Notes under the pieces: model-generated
What the model saw: the letters and a program-made list of their open reading frames with translations, nothing else
Database searches by the model: none
What the model was told of the DNA's origin: nothing
Translations under genes and position numbers: made by a program
In this document: positions 7,522-15,664 of the stretch, piece by piece
How positions within the stretch are numbered: position 1 is the stretch's first letter
Layout: each line of letters begins with the position of its first letter
NCBI GenBank assembly: GCA_964416175.1
Contig: CAYQDF010000067.1
Coordinates: 1 to 17,035, forward strand
Origin: CAYQDF01 sp964416175
GTDB taxonomy: Bacteria; Chloroflexota; Anaerolineae; Anaerolineales; UBA4823
DNA length: 17,035 bases
Reading direction: 5' to 3'

Positions 7522-8826
7522 TTTACGAATGTCTTTAACCGAATCGGCGAAAATGTTCAGCGTATCGTCGATGACCTGTTCGTCGTGGCAGTAACTCATG
7601 AACCACGGCTCTCTCCCATCCGCGTCCGGCATCGCGCCCCGTCGGATCAGGGCGTGGACCAGCTCTTCATAGAGTTTATCATCGCCGGCGCAGTAATCCC
7701 GGAAATCGTGCGGCTGTTCGTCTGTGCCGAGGATGAACCCGAAGATCGCCGGGACTCCGGTCATGTGGTGAGGGATTCCGGCTTCGGTAAGGATCCGGTC
7801 GATACCTTCCATGAGGACTTTCCCGTATGAGGCGATGCTCTGCAGGATCGGCTGTTTTTCTAGGATATCCAGGGTAGCCAGGGCTGCTGAAACGCCGACG
7901 ACGTTGCCGGTGTAGGTCCCACCGTGAGCTACAGAGCCGGGTTCGATGGTCATCATCACTTCGTCCTTCCCTGCTATCGCCGCGATCGGGAATCCATTGC
8001 CGAGAGCTTTCGCATACGTGACCAGGTCTGCGCGCACACCGAAGTAAGCCTGCGCTCCACCGAGGGCGATGCGGAAGCCGGTCTTGACCTCATCCATGAT
8101 CAGGACGATCCCATACCTGTCGCACAGCTCGCGGATTTTCTCCAGGAACCCTGGTTTCGGGAGGATGCCAGCTGAGTTCCCTAACAGGGGTTCTACGATG
8201 ATCGCAGCCAGCTGTCCCCAATTCGCTTCCACAGTCTCTTCCAGGCGCTCGAAATCGTTAAAAGGTAAAGTAAACACGTATTCAGCGATACGTCGAGGGA
8301 TGCCGGACGAGACCTGGTGCGGGATGGGGCTGCGACGGGAGCCCAGGCTGCCGGCGTGCGATGAAGCTGTGCTGAACAGGTAATAATCGCTCATCCCGTG
8401 GTACTGGCCTTCAAACTTGATGAACTTTTCTCTCCCGGTGTGTGCCCGGGCGATGCGCAGTGCATGCATGGTCGCCTCTGTCCCGGTGTTCGTCAGCCGG
8501 ACCTTGTCCACGCCGCACAGCCGGACGATCCGTCCCGCCAGTTCGATCTCACCCGGCGTGAGCCAGGCGAAGATCGTCCCCTCCCGGATGGCTGCGCAGA
8601 CCTTTTCGACCACCTCCGGATATCCATGGCCGAGGATCACCGGGCCGAACCCCAGGCGGTAATCGATGTACTTATTGCCGTCCGGGTCCCAGATATACGC
8701 CCCATCGCCGCGGGTCATAATGAGGGTATCCTCTCCCCAATACCGGAAATTTGAATTCACCCCGTATGGGATCAACCTGGTTGCTTCTTGGTACATTCTA
8801 CGAGTTTGTGCACCTTGCAGGCTCAT
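7519..8826 (-). CDS. Class III PLP aminotransferase, glutamate-1-semialdehyde aminomutase-like
   Basis: The 435-residue protein belongs to the branch of class III enzymes that includes glutamate-1-semialdehyde 2,1-aminomutase and various amine transaminases. Signatures are LTNTGTEATMHALRIAR near 111 (PLP phosphate contact), FEGQYHG near 138, D245 in MDEVKTGFR, and the Schiff-base lysine K273 in YAKALGNG. A true haem-pathway aminomutase is unlikely because the gene sits in an amine catabolic cluster without other haem genes. The ATG at 8824-8826 has GGAGAA upstream; a TTG four codons earlier lies inside that ribosome site and is less likely. It stands between the two oxidoreductase/aldehyde dehydrogenase modules, 60 bases after oxidoreductase B, and may transaminate an intermediate shared by both. 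Substrate unknown. Confidence 0.88.
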   Translation of the reverse strand: MSLQGAQTRRMYQEATRLIPYGVNSNFRYWGEDTLIMTRGDGAYIWDPDGNKYIDYRLGFGPVILGHGYPEVVEKVCAAIREGTIFAWLTPGEIELAGRIVRLCGVDKVRLTNTGTEATMHALRIARAHTGREKFIKFEGQYHGMSDYYLFSTASSHAGSLGSRRSPIPHQVSSGIPRRIAEYVFTLPFNDFERLEETVEANWGQLAAIIVEPLLGNSAGILPKPGFLEKIRELCDRYGIVLIMDEVKTGFRIALGGAQAYFGVRADLVTYAKALGNGFPIAAIAGKDEVMMTIEPGSVAHGGTYTGNVVGVSAALATLDILEKQPILQSIASYGKVLMEGIDRILTEAGIPHHMTGVPAIFGFILGTDEQPHDFRDYCAGDDKLYEELVHALIRRGAMPDADGREPWFMSYCHDEQVIDDTLNIFADSVKDIRK

Positions 8827-8830
8827 ACAA

Positions 8831-8836
8831 TTCTCC
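8831..8836 (-). promoter_or_regulatory. Ribosome binding site deciding the start of the central aminotransferase
   Basis: GGAGAA lies four bases before the ATG at 8826. The alternative TTG start at 8838 would be two bases upstream of this site, so the protein should begin MSLQGAQ. Confidence 0.7.
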
Positions 8837-8886
8837 AATCTTGAAGTAATTACCCGGTTTGCCTTTGAATCGCGAAGAGGGAGCGA

Positions 8887-10047
8887 TCAAACCAGCTGCC
8901 CTTCTTCGACGATCGTCTCTTCGACAGTGATGCCCCTCGAGGCTAACGCTTCGAAGAACGGCCTGGTGGGCAGCGCGACTTCAGGTGGAAGGACTCCCCG
9001 TGCCGTTACCAGGCCGTTCGCGATTAACTGTGCGCCGATTGAGAGTGGGATCCCCACATTCTTGTAGTAAGCGGATTCCCCACCCCAGGTTTCCGCAGGA
9101 GGGTGCTGGCTGCGGCAGGTGACCTTCGCAGTCCGCCCGTGCCGCCGCCCGCTTACTTCAACCACCAACCCATAGCCCCAGACCGGATTCTCTTTCGCGG
9201 CCTGGCTTCCGGCGAGCATCGCCCGTACCAGTTCAATCGATGGGAATTCCTGGCTTCCCACTGCCACCGGACGGCTCGAAAGGCTCCCACTCCGCAAGAA
9301 GGCTTTCATAATCTCCATCACGTGCGGGGGGAAACAGCCGCGCACGGCGGCACGGCGCAGTCCCGGATATGAACGGGGCAGGGTGTACGCTTCGTCGTGA
9401 GGCACGTAATACACCTTCTGTTCTCCGATGACCGCGTGGAAGCGGACGGTTGCCTCACCGGATAACGGCGGGGCGGGGTGCCAGCGTCCATCCTGGTAGT
9501 ACACCTCCTCCCGATCAGGCTCTTCCGGGTTGAACTCCCACAGCGTGGTCTGCAGTAAGCCGGGAGCAGGAGCCAGACATCGAAATGCAGCAAAGGAGAT
9601 ATCCACTTCTTCAATCCGCTCGAGGACTTCCGCAGCCCGTCTGACCATCATGTTGGTGATCCCTGGTGTCGCACCAACGCCCGGGATGAACACGATCCCT
9701 TTCTTCACCGCCTCTTCGTGCAGTTTGAACTGTGGGTCATCGCTGGAGAGGTCAAGCCCGTTCACCCCCGCCTCAACGCAGGCTTTGTTCACAGCGTAAT
9801 CATATTTGAACGGCAGCCCATTCACAACAACGTCGAAAGCCGGAAACAACCTGACCATCCCTTCGTAGTCCGCCGCATCCAGAGAGAGAGGCGCTAACCG
9901 AGGATCGCCGATTTCGGCGATCAGGCGGTCCACAGCTCCCAGGTTCGCATCGGCAACAGCGATCTCGTCGAACTGGCTATAGAGGGAGAGGTCGCGCGTG
10001 GTCTCTTTACAGACCGCGCCAGCCCCTCCTAAGACCAGGGCGCGCAC
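8887..10047 (-). CDS. Saccharopine dehydrogenase-family oxidoreductase, lysine 6-dehydrogenase-like (copy B)
   Basis: A 386-residue relative of the protein at 4867-6036. It opens with VLGGAGAVC, a Rossmann loop in which the third glycine of GxGxxG is C13, and has D33 (VADAN) at the NAD-selecting position. The family segments DVVVNGLPF, GVGATPGITN near 130, TLPRSYPG and the C-terminal GVLPPEVALP follow the lysine-6-dehydrogenase pattern. The VDLGG-type segment reads GLDLSSDD, so cofactor or substrate contacts may differ from copy A. The start is a GTG at 10045-10047 with AAGGAGG five bases upstream; an ATG overlapping it is out of frame. It directly follows an aldehyde dehydrogenase (15-base gap), mirroring the other module. 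Likely role: NAD-linked oxidative deamination of an amine; other saccharopine-dehydrogenase-like reactions are possible. Confidence 0.8.
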   Translation of the reverse strand: MRALVLGGAGAVCKETTRDLSLYSQFDEIAVADANLGAVDRLIAEIGDPRLAPLSLDAADYEGMVRLFPAFDVVVNGLPFKYDYAVNKACVEAGVNGLDLSSDDPQFKLHEEAVKKGIVFIPGVGATPGITNMMVRRAAEVLERIEEVDISFAAFRCLAPAPGLLQTTLWEFNPEEPDREEVYYQDGRWHPAPPLSGEATVRFHAVIGEQKVYYVPHDEAYTLPRSYPGLRRAAVRGCFPPHVMEIMKAFLRSGSLSSRPVAVGSQEFPSIELVRAMLAGSQAAKENPVWGYGLVVEVSGRRHGRTAKVTCRSQHPPAETWGGESAYYKNVGIPLSIGAQLIANGLVTARGVLPPEVALPTRPFFEALASRGITVEETIVEEGQLV

Positions 10048-10052
10048 ATCAT

Positions 10053-10059
10053 CCTCCTT
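10053..10059 (-). promoter_or_regulatory. Ribosome binding site for a GTG start
   Basis: AAGGAGG lies five bases before the GTG at 10047. The adjacent ATG codons in GGATGATGTG are out of frame with the Rossmann fold, so GTG is the real start. Confidence 0.75.
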
Positions 10060-10062
10060 GTC

Positions 10063-11511
10063 CTAATATGGATACCAGTATTCCTTTTTGCCGGCCTCGA
10101 TGTCCCAATGCACGTGTTTCATCTGGAGGAATTCATCGAGTCCTGCCTGCCCCAGCTCTCGCCCTATCCCGCTCATCTTCATCCCTCCGAAAGGCCCGGC
10201 AAAGTTGTCAGTCAGCGGGTCGTTGATCCATATCGTTCCCGCCTGTACCTCTTCGAAGAATCGCTTGACCAGCCTGGCGTCGTGGGTCATCAAGCTCGCA
10301 CCGAGTCCGTATGGACTGTCGTTCGCGAGGCGGATGGCCTCGTCGAATTCCCTGTAAGGCATGAGCGGGATCACCGGCCCAAAAGTCTCCTCCCTCATCA
10401 GGCGCATCGAATGGTCGATGTTGATGATCACGGTAGGCTGGTAGAAGTAGCCCCGTTCCGGGATCTTCGGTCGATCCCCTCCGGTAATCACCCGGGCGCC
10501 ACCGCTCACAGCCTCAATAACCTGGCTATGCACCCGCTCACGGAACTTATCCCGGATCATCGGTCCAATATCTGTACCGGCTTCGAGGCCAATCCCCAAT
10601 CGAAGTTGGCTCACAAAATCTGCCAGCTGTTCTGTGAACTCCGGGAAGATGCTCTCGTGGATGTAGACTCGCTCTGTACTGGTGCAGACCTGCCCGGCGT
10701 TGATCAGCGCGGCGTAGGCTAACCCGCTGACAGCGACCTCGAGGTCGACATCCGGAGCGATCACCATCGGATCCTTGCCTCCCAATTCAAGGTGCAGCTT
10801 CTTCATCATGGGGGCCGCGAGGCCTGCGATCCGCTTACCGACTGCCAGGGAACCGGTGAACGCGATCATGCGGATGTCCGGGTGGGTCACGAGCGGTTCG
10901 CCGACTTCCGGTCCATACCCTGTCACCACGTTGATCACCCCCGGAGGCAGGTGGTCGAATGCGATCTCCATGAGCTTCAAAGTCGAGAGCGGAGTCAGCT
11001 CCGAAGGCTTGACCACCACCGTGTTCCCGGCGGCCAGAGCTGGAGCGATCTTCCATGCCAGCAGCAGGAGGGGGTAGTTCCACGGCACGATGCAGGCCAC
11101 AACTCCCCAGGGCTCTTTAACGACGAAATTGAGCTGCGAAGGTTCACCGGAAGGGATCAGGCTCCCACGTTCGTGACGGTTCAGCTCGGCGTAATAGTCG
11201 AAGGTTTCTTCCGTCCACCACAGTTCCTCGTCATTCTCCGGGAGGGGCTTCCCTTCTTCCATAGTGAGCAGGCAGACCAGTTCATCGTGCCTGCCGCGAA
11301 TTTTCTCAGCAATCTGGTGAAGTGCTGCCGCTCTCTCTGATGCGGGGACCACGCGCCAGCCCTCGAATGCTGCCCTGGCAGCTTCAACAGCAGCCAAAGC
11401 ATCCTCGGGAGTCCCCCGTGACGCTTCCCCGATCACCTCCTCGATCGCAGGGTTGATGATCTCGATTCGCTCTTGAGCATTCCCATTGGTAAACTGGCCA
11501 TTAATGTACAT
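10063..11511 (-). CDS. NAD(P)-dependent aldehyde dehydrogenase (copy 2)
   Basis: A 482-residue hydrolytic aldehyde dehydrogenase with N145 in PWNYP, E242 in HLELGGKDP and C276 in NAGQVC, all the residues needed for NAD(P)-dependent oxidation of an aldehyde to an acid. It is a paralog of the protein at 6057-7511: both share FDYYAEL near residue 105 and a KH-[IV]-HW-[DE]-IE-x-G tail ending in aromatic/Pro residues. The ATG has AGGAGA at 11516-11521. It is the first enzyme after the transporter, separated from the solute-binding protein by 73 bases that hold a possible hairpin. It is followed by oxidoreductase B. The pair probably converts an imported amine to a carboxylic acid in two steps. Betaine-aldehyde, aminobutanal and allysine are candidate substrates that sequence alone cannot separate. 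Confidence 0.92.
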   Translation of the reverse strand: MYINGQFTNGNAQERIEIINPAIEEVIGEASRGTPEDALAAVEAARAAFEGWRVVPASERAAALHQIAEKIRGRHDELVCLLTMEEGKPLPENDEELWWTEETFDYYAELNRHERGSLIPSGEPSQLNFVVKEPWGVVACIVPWNYPLLLLAWKIAPALAAGNTVVVKPSELTPLSTLKLMEIAFDHLPPGVINVVTGYGPEVGEPLVTHPDIRMIAFTGSLAVGKRIAGLAAPMMKKLHLELGGKDPMVIAPDVDLEVAVSGLAYAALINAGQVCTSTERVYIHESIFPEFTEQLADFVSQLRLGIGLEAGTDIGPMIRDKFRERVHSQVIEAVSGGARVITGGDRPKIPERGYFYQPTVIINIDHSMRLMREETFGPVIPLMPYREFDEAIRLANDSPYGLGASLMTHDARLVKRFFEEVQAGTIWINDPLTDNFAGPFGGMKMSGIGRELGQAGLDEFLQMKHVHWDIEAGKKEYWYPY

Positions 11512-11537
11512 GCCGTCTCCTGGTTCAGATCATGGTC

Positions 11538-11586
11538 CTCCAGAATTGATGACGTAAACGGTTTCATTCCTGGAGCTGCTCAGCTC
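11538..11586 (-). other. Intercistronic hairpins after the solute-binding protein gene
   Basis: On the minus strand CTCCAGGAAT (11566-11575) can pair with ATTCTGGAG (11538-11546), giving nine pairs with one bulged G and a loop of about 19 bases. A second small hairpin (GAGCT-GAGC-AGCTC, 11573-11586) overlaps the stop codon of the solute-binding gene and shares three bases with the first, so they compete. No U-run follows. Such structures between a binding-protein gene and downstream genes often protect the upstream message; that role is inferred here. Confidence 0.35.
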
Positions 11587-12709
11587 ATTGCGCTGACTTG
11601 ACTTCATCCCACAGTCTTTGGAAGAGCGATTCCGCCTCTCCGACTGGTCTGATGTACTGGAGTCTGTCCATGACTGCTTGCGGTGGATACACTGCTGGAT
11701 CGGAGAGGAACTCCTCTCCCAGCTCTGCTTCTGCCGCAGCGTTCGGGCTGGCGTAATAGTTGTATCGCGAGAGCATTGCGGCAATGTCAGGCCGCAGGAG
11801 ATAATTAATGAACATCTCGGCAGCCAGTTTTTCCTCCGGGGCGGCGGATTCTGGGATGCAGATGTTGTCCACCCAGATCACACCGCCCTCTTCCGGGACG
11901 ACATAGGCGATATTCTCGTTCTCCTCCTGAGCGACGAGGAAATCACCGTTCCAGCCGTGCGCCATAAGATTCTCGCCAGAGGCGAGCAAATTTTCAAAGG
12001 TGTCGCTGTCATAACCAGCCAGACCAGCTTTGGCAGCGATCAGCAGCTGTTTGGCTTCTTCGAGCTGACCTTCATCAGTCGTGTTGATGTCATAGCCGAG
12101 ATAAATCAACGCAGCTGCAAAGCCTTCCCGCACGTCATCCAGCATCGTTGTCCGGCCATAGGCAGGCGATTCCTGATCGGGTTCAAACAGGGTTGCCCAG
12201 CTGTTTGGCTCTTCGACTTCACCTTCGATGTAGCCAATCCCGGTCGTTCCCCATTGGTAGGGGACACAGTATTCATTACCGGGATCATAAGGCACTTCGC
12301 GGAACCTGTCGCTGAGGTTTTCCAGGTTGGGCAGGTTAGCGTGATCCAGCGGGGCGAGCATCCCCTCCTCGATCATGATGCTGACGGTGTAGTCTGAAGG
12401 GACGATCAGGGAATATCCGGCCGCTCCACCCTGGAGCTTGGCAAGCAGCTCCTCGTTGTTCGAGAAATTGTCCTCGACGACATGGATGTTGAACTCCTCT
12501 TCAAACATGGCGTAGATCTCTGGGTCGAGGTATTCCGACCAGTTGTAGATCACGATTTCGGCTGCCGGTTCGCTCGCCCCTTCACCGGCAGCTGGCGGTT
12601 CTGTTCCCTCAGGTGTCTCGGGGACAGCAGCTGGACCGCCACACCCAGCCATCCCTATGACCAGCAGAAGGAATACTGGCAGGAAATACATCTTGTGCAG
12701 GTGTCTCAT
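11585..12709 (-). CDS. potD: PotD-like periplasmic/extracytoplasmic solute-binding lipoprotein
   Basis: The 374-residue protein captures the substrate outside the membrane and delivers it to the permease pair encoded just upstream. The N-terminus has a basic start, a hydrophobic stretch (about residues 8-21) and a lipobox MAGC with C23 as the lipidated cysteine. An acidic, Pro/Ala/Glu-rich linker of about 25 residues follows. The mature domain begins VIYNWSEYLDPE, the typical opening of spermidine/putrescine-type binding proteins, followed by SDYTVSIMIEEGML near residue 106. The ATG at 12707-12709 is chosen for GAGGAGG six bases upstream; a longer frame to 12775 overlaps the permease and would bury the signal peptide. 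The mature protein is rich in Glu/Asp, which suits a cationic ligand, but the PotD family also includes binders of other amines and organic compounds. Confidence 0.9.
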   Translation of the reverse strand: MRHLHKMYFLPVFLLLVIGMAGCGGPAAVPETPEGTEPPAAGEGASEPAAEIVIYNWSEYLDPEIYAMFEEEFNIHVVEDNFSNNEELLAKLQGGAAGYSLIVPSDYTVSIMIEEGMLAPLDHANLPNLENLSDRFREVPYDPGNEYCVPYQWGTTGIGYIEGEVEEPNSWATLFEPDQESPAYGRTTMLDDVREGFAAALIYLGYDINTTDEGQLEEAKQLLIAAKAGLAGYDSDTFENLLASGENLMAHGWNGDFLVAQEENENIAYVVPEEGGVIWVDNICIPESAAPEEKLAAEMFINYLLRPDIAAMLSRYNYYASPNAAAEAELGEEFLSDPAVYPPQAVMDRLQYIRPVGEAESLFQRLWDEVKSAQ

Positions 12710-12715
12710 CTTAAA

Positions 12716-12722
12716 CCTCCTC
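12716..12722 (-). promoter_or_regulatory. Ribosome binding site deciding the start of the solute-binding lipoprotein
   Basis: GAGGAGG lies six bases before the ATG at 12709. It supports the start that places the lipoprotein signal at the N-terminus rather than 22 residues inside the longer open frame. Confidence 0.8.
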
Positions 12723-12743
12723 AGGATGCCAATGAATCGACTT

Positions 12744-13676
12744 TCAGAGCGTAAGGTCAACGGGCTTATCTTCACCTCCTTTTCGCGAAATCAATGAAAT
12801 CAGGACGAGCAGCAGGGATGCCCCTAACATCACTGTCGAGATTGCGTTGATTTTTGGAGTGACGCCCTTCTTGATCATCCCGTAGACGCGCACGGGCAGT
12901 GTGTTGAATCCTGCGCCGCTCGTGAAGAAGGTGATCACGAAATCGTCCAGAGACAGCGTGAATGCCAGCAGCGCTCCGCCCAGGATTCCTGGCATCATCA
13001 TTGGTAAAGTCACCCGGAAAATAGTCTTCCATTGGTCCGCATACAGGTCATTGGCAGCTTCCTCGAGGGAAGGATCCATATTTGCGAGTCTTGCCCTTAC
13101 CACCACAGCGACGAATGAGATGTTAAATGCCACATGCCCGATGATCACGGAGTACGGCACAGCCAGCTTCAGGCCAAAGAGCGACAGCCTCCAGGGTTCG
13201 AAACCGATCCCGCTCAAATTAAAGAATAAGAGCAACATGATCGCCATGGCGATATCGGGGATGATAATCGGCAGGTACAAAACAGCATCCATCGCCAGCT
13301 GCCCCCGAAACCGATACCGTTCCATCGCCAACGCTGCGAGTGTCCCCAGGATTGTGGAGATGATGGTCGAAACGATCGCCACGAAAAGGCTGTTCCATAA
13401 AGCCAGGATCACCTGTTCGTCAGCTGCCATCTCTCCATACCAGCGGGTGCTGAAACCGTTCCAGATCGCTGTAGAGCGAGAATTGTTGAAAGAAAAGAAT
13501 ACGACCAACAGGATCGGCAGATAGAGGAACAGGTAGCCAAGCGCGCCGTAAGATGACAGGACCAGATTCCCCAGCCTGGACTTCCAGCGCGCCGCCCGGC
13601 TCGCCCATGTTCCCCGGACCAGGCCAGCGAGGACCCCCCCTGCCTGTGGGGTGGTCTCAAGTCGGCTTGATTTCAT
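12744..13676 (-). CDS. potC: PotC-like ABC transporter permease
   Basis: One of two membrane subunits forming the import channel. The 310-residue protein has about six hydrophobic segments (first near 43-63, last near 290-306). The cytoplasmic EAA loop, which contacts the ATPase, starts at E206 (EEAANDLYADQWKTIF), and SLDDF near 242 is typical of PotC-type permeases. It overlaps the PotB-like gene by ATGA at 13673-13676, with GGAG seven bases upstream of the ATG, supporting this start and coupled translation. About 40 residues precede the first membrane segment, longer than in Escherichia coli PotC (264 residues), and this part is rich in Arg and Ala. Its function, if any, is unknown. Substrate class is inferred only from family. 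Confidence 0.92.
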   Translation of the reverse strand: MKSSRLETTPQAGGVLAGLVRGTWASRAARWKSRLGNLVLSSYGALGYLFLYLPILLVVFFSFNNSRSTAIWNGFSTRWYGEMAADEQVILALWNSLFVAIVSTIISTILGTLAALAMERYRFRGQLAMDAVLYLPIIIPDIAMAIMLLLFFNLSGIGFEPWRLSLFGLKLAVPYSVIIGHVAFNISFVAVVVRARLANMDPSLEEAANDLYADQWKTIFRVTLPMMMPGILGGALLAFTLSLDDFVITFFTSGAGFNTLPVRVYGMIKKGVTPKINAISTVMLGASLLLVLISLISRKGGEDKPVDLTL

Positions 13677-14539
13677 CCCTGCACTCCCCGCCGTGTCGTC
13701 GCTCGGAAGTAGACCAGGGTTGCCACGAGCATCAACCCCATCATCAGCGTGGACAGTGCTGACCCAAAAGGCCAGTCGTGGGCAGCCAGGAACTGGTTGC
13801 TGATGATATTTCCGATCATCAAAGTTTTTCCGCCCCCCAAAATGGAGGGGGTGACGAAAGCGCCCAGGGAAGGAATGAAGACCAGCATTGAGCCTGCCAC
13901 CACACCCGGCAAAGAGAGAGGCCAGACCACTCTTCGGAACACCCGGCTTCCAGGGGCGTACAGGTCGCTCGCCGCTTCTAACAGACTTCTGTCCAGCCGT
14001 TCGAGGGCCACATAAATCGGCAGGACCATGTCTGGCAGCCAGCCGTAGACCAGCCCCAGTACGATGGCGAAATCGTTGCCAAACAGCGCGAGAGGTTTTT
14101 CGATGATACCCAGCGATGTGAGCATCGTGTTGATCAGCCCGGTGTTCGTGCGAAGGATCGTCAACCAGGCGTAAGTCCGTATAAGGAAATTTGTCCAGAA
14201 CGGGATCATCAACGCCAGCAAGAGCGCATTCCGCCTTGCCGGGGAACGGGTTGCGATGAAGTAAGCCAGTGGATATCCCGCCACAAGGCAGAACAGTGTC
14301 GTCAGAATAGCGATGTAAACCGAGCGCAGGAATGTATTGAGATAGAGAGGGTCAAAAACTCGTCTGAAGTTCTCGAGATTGAATCTCCAGACGACACCGC
14401 CATAGGTCCCTCTTTCAAGGAAACCGTACAGGACCACGATCAGTAAAGGCGCGATGAAGAAAATGATTAGCCATGACGCAGCGGGTGACAGGAGCAGCCA
14501 GGCCCCTAATGAAGGATATCGGCGCAGTGCTTTTTGCAT
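13673..14539 (-). CDS. potB: PotB-like ABC transporter permease
   Basis: The second membrane subunit of the importer. The 288-residue protein shows six hydrophobic segments: roughly residues 13-39, 71-96, 105-129, 155-179, 208-234 and 258-279. The EAA loop begins at E188 (EAASDLYAPG, then WPLSLPG), with the conserved glycine at G197. Length and layout match PotB/type 2 permeases of spermidine/putrescine-type importers. The ATG at 14537-14539 follows ACAGGAC and lies 15 bases after the stop of the ATPase gene. The last codon overlaps the start of the PotC-like gene. Together with the ATPase, PotC-like and PotD-like proteins this gives a complete ABC importer at the head of the catabolic operon. 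Confidence 0.92.
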   Translation of the reverse strand: MQKALRRYPSLGAWLLLSPAASWLIIFFIAPLLIVVLYGFLERGTYGGVVWRFNLENFRRVFDPLYLNTFLRSVYIAILTTLFCLVAGYPLAYFIATRSPARRNALLLALMIPFWTNFLIRTYAWLTILRTNTGLINTMLTSLGIIEKPLALFGNDFAIVLGLVYGWLPDMVLPIYVALERLDRSLLEAASDLYAPGSRVFRRVVWPLSLPGVVAGSMLVFIPSLGAFVTPSILGGGKTLMIGNIISNQFLAAHDWPFGSALSTLMMGLMLVATLVYFRATTRRGVQG

Positions 14540-14554
14540 AACAGTCCTGTTCGT

Positions 14555-15658
14555 CTAGACCGCAGGGACAGCTTCCGAGAATGCCTTTGAGGCTGCTACC
14601 GGCCAGGAGAGTTTCACCAGATCTCCTTCTCGCACCCGCGGATCGAACGTTGCGTCTGTATTTTGCTGCTTTACCATGACCACCTGACTGCCAGCCAATT
14701 CAACCAGGAATGTCGAATTCGAGCCGGTGTAGACCAGCTCCCGCACGCGGCCGGATACAGCATTGTCGCCCTCCCGATCCGGCGCGTTAATCGCTACCTT
14801 TTCTGGGCGGAAAGCGACAGTAACCTGCTGCCCGACGCCCACCCCGGGGACCAGCGACGCCCAGATGCGAATCTCTGCATCGGCGACGATCTCCCCAACA
14901 TCGCCCCGGATGGTGGAAACCACGCCGTAGAGATAATTTGTGTCGCCGATGAAGTCGGAGACAAAGCGCGAAGTCGGCGCCTCGTAGACCTCTCGTGCGG
15001 TCCCCACCTGCAGGAGCTTCCCCTGGCTCATGACCCCGATCCGGTCGGACATCGTCAGCGCTTCTTCCTGGTCGTGGGTGACGTAAATAAACGTGATTCC
15101 GACTCGTTCCTGCAACGCTTTCAGTTCCACCTGCATCGCTTTCCTCAATTTCAAATCCAGCGCGCCCAGCGGCTCGTCCAGCAAGAGGACTTTCGGGTGG
15201 TTGACCAGTGCTCTGGCAAGAGCGACTCGCTGCTGCTGGCCTCCTGAGAGCTGTTTGGGCCGCCGGTTTCCCATCCCCTGGAGGTGCACCATTTCGAGTG
15301 TTTCTTCGACTCGCTTTTTAATCTCGGAACCAGGTACTTTTCTCATCTCCAACCCGAAACTCACGTTCTGGGTCACAGTCATGTGCGGGAACAGCGCATA
15401 ATGCTGAAATACCGTGTTCACCGGCCTTTGGAAAGCGGGCAGGTAACCCTGCGGTTCTCCCCCAATGTAGACTTCCCCGCTCGTGGGCATCTCGAACCCC
15501 GCGATCAACCGTAAAGTCGTCGTCTTACCGCAACCGCTTGGACCGAGCAGCGAAAAGAACTCGCCGTCCCGGATTTGCAGGGTGACATGATCGACCGCTG
15601 TCACAGACCCAAAACGCTTGATGACATCTCGGAGTTCGACTGCAGGGATGCTACTCAT
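14555..15658 (-). CDS. potA: PotA-like ABC transporter ATP-binding protein
   Basis: The 367-residue protein powers the importer from the cytoplasmic face. Walker A is GPSGCGKTT (residues 39-47), the Q-loop glutamine is Q85, the signature is LSGGQ (137-141), Walker B is LLLDEP (158-163) and the switch histidine is H195 in VTHDQEEA. Residues from about 240 to the end form the TOBE/MOP-like regulatory domain of the PotA/MalK group, with VAFRPEKV near 292 characteristic of it. The ATG at 15656-15658 has AGGTGG six bases upstream; a TTG ten codons earlier is less likely. The gene begins 72 bases after the regulator gene with no visible terminator or strong promoter between, so it is probably co-transcribed with it. 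Confidence 0.93.
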   Translation of the reverse strand: MSSIPAVELRDVIKRFGSVTAVDHVTLQIRDGEFFSLLGPSGCGKTTTLRLIAGFEMPTSGEVYIGGEPQGYLPAFQRPVNTVFQHYALFPHMTVTQNVSFGLEMRKVPGSEIKKRVEETLEMVHLQGMGNRRPKQLSGGQQQRVALARALVNHPKVLLLDEPLGALDLKLRKAMQVELKALQERVGITFIYVTHDQEEALTMSDRIGVMSQGKLLQVGTAREVYEAPTSRFVSDFIGDTNYLYGVVSTIRGDVGEIVADAEIRIWASLVPGVGVGQQVTVAFRPEKVAINAPDREGDNAVSGRVRELVYTGSNSTFLVELAGSQVVMVKQQNTDATFDPRVREGDLVKLSWPVAASKAFSEAVPAV

Positions 15659-15664
15659 GCTCGC

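Noticed and set aside
7519..8826. Reading the central aminotransferase as the haem-pathway glutamate-1-semialdehyde aminomutase
   Set aside because: The fold branch fits, but no haem or tRNA-linked genes are near and the context is amine catabolism, so a transaminase role is more likely.
12710..12775. Longer start for the solute-binding protein overlapping the permease gene
   Set aside because: It would put 22 residues before the lipoprotein signal, and GAGGAGG sits at the right distance before the ATG at 12709.
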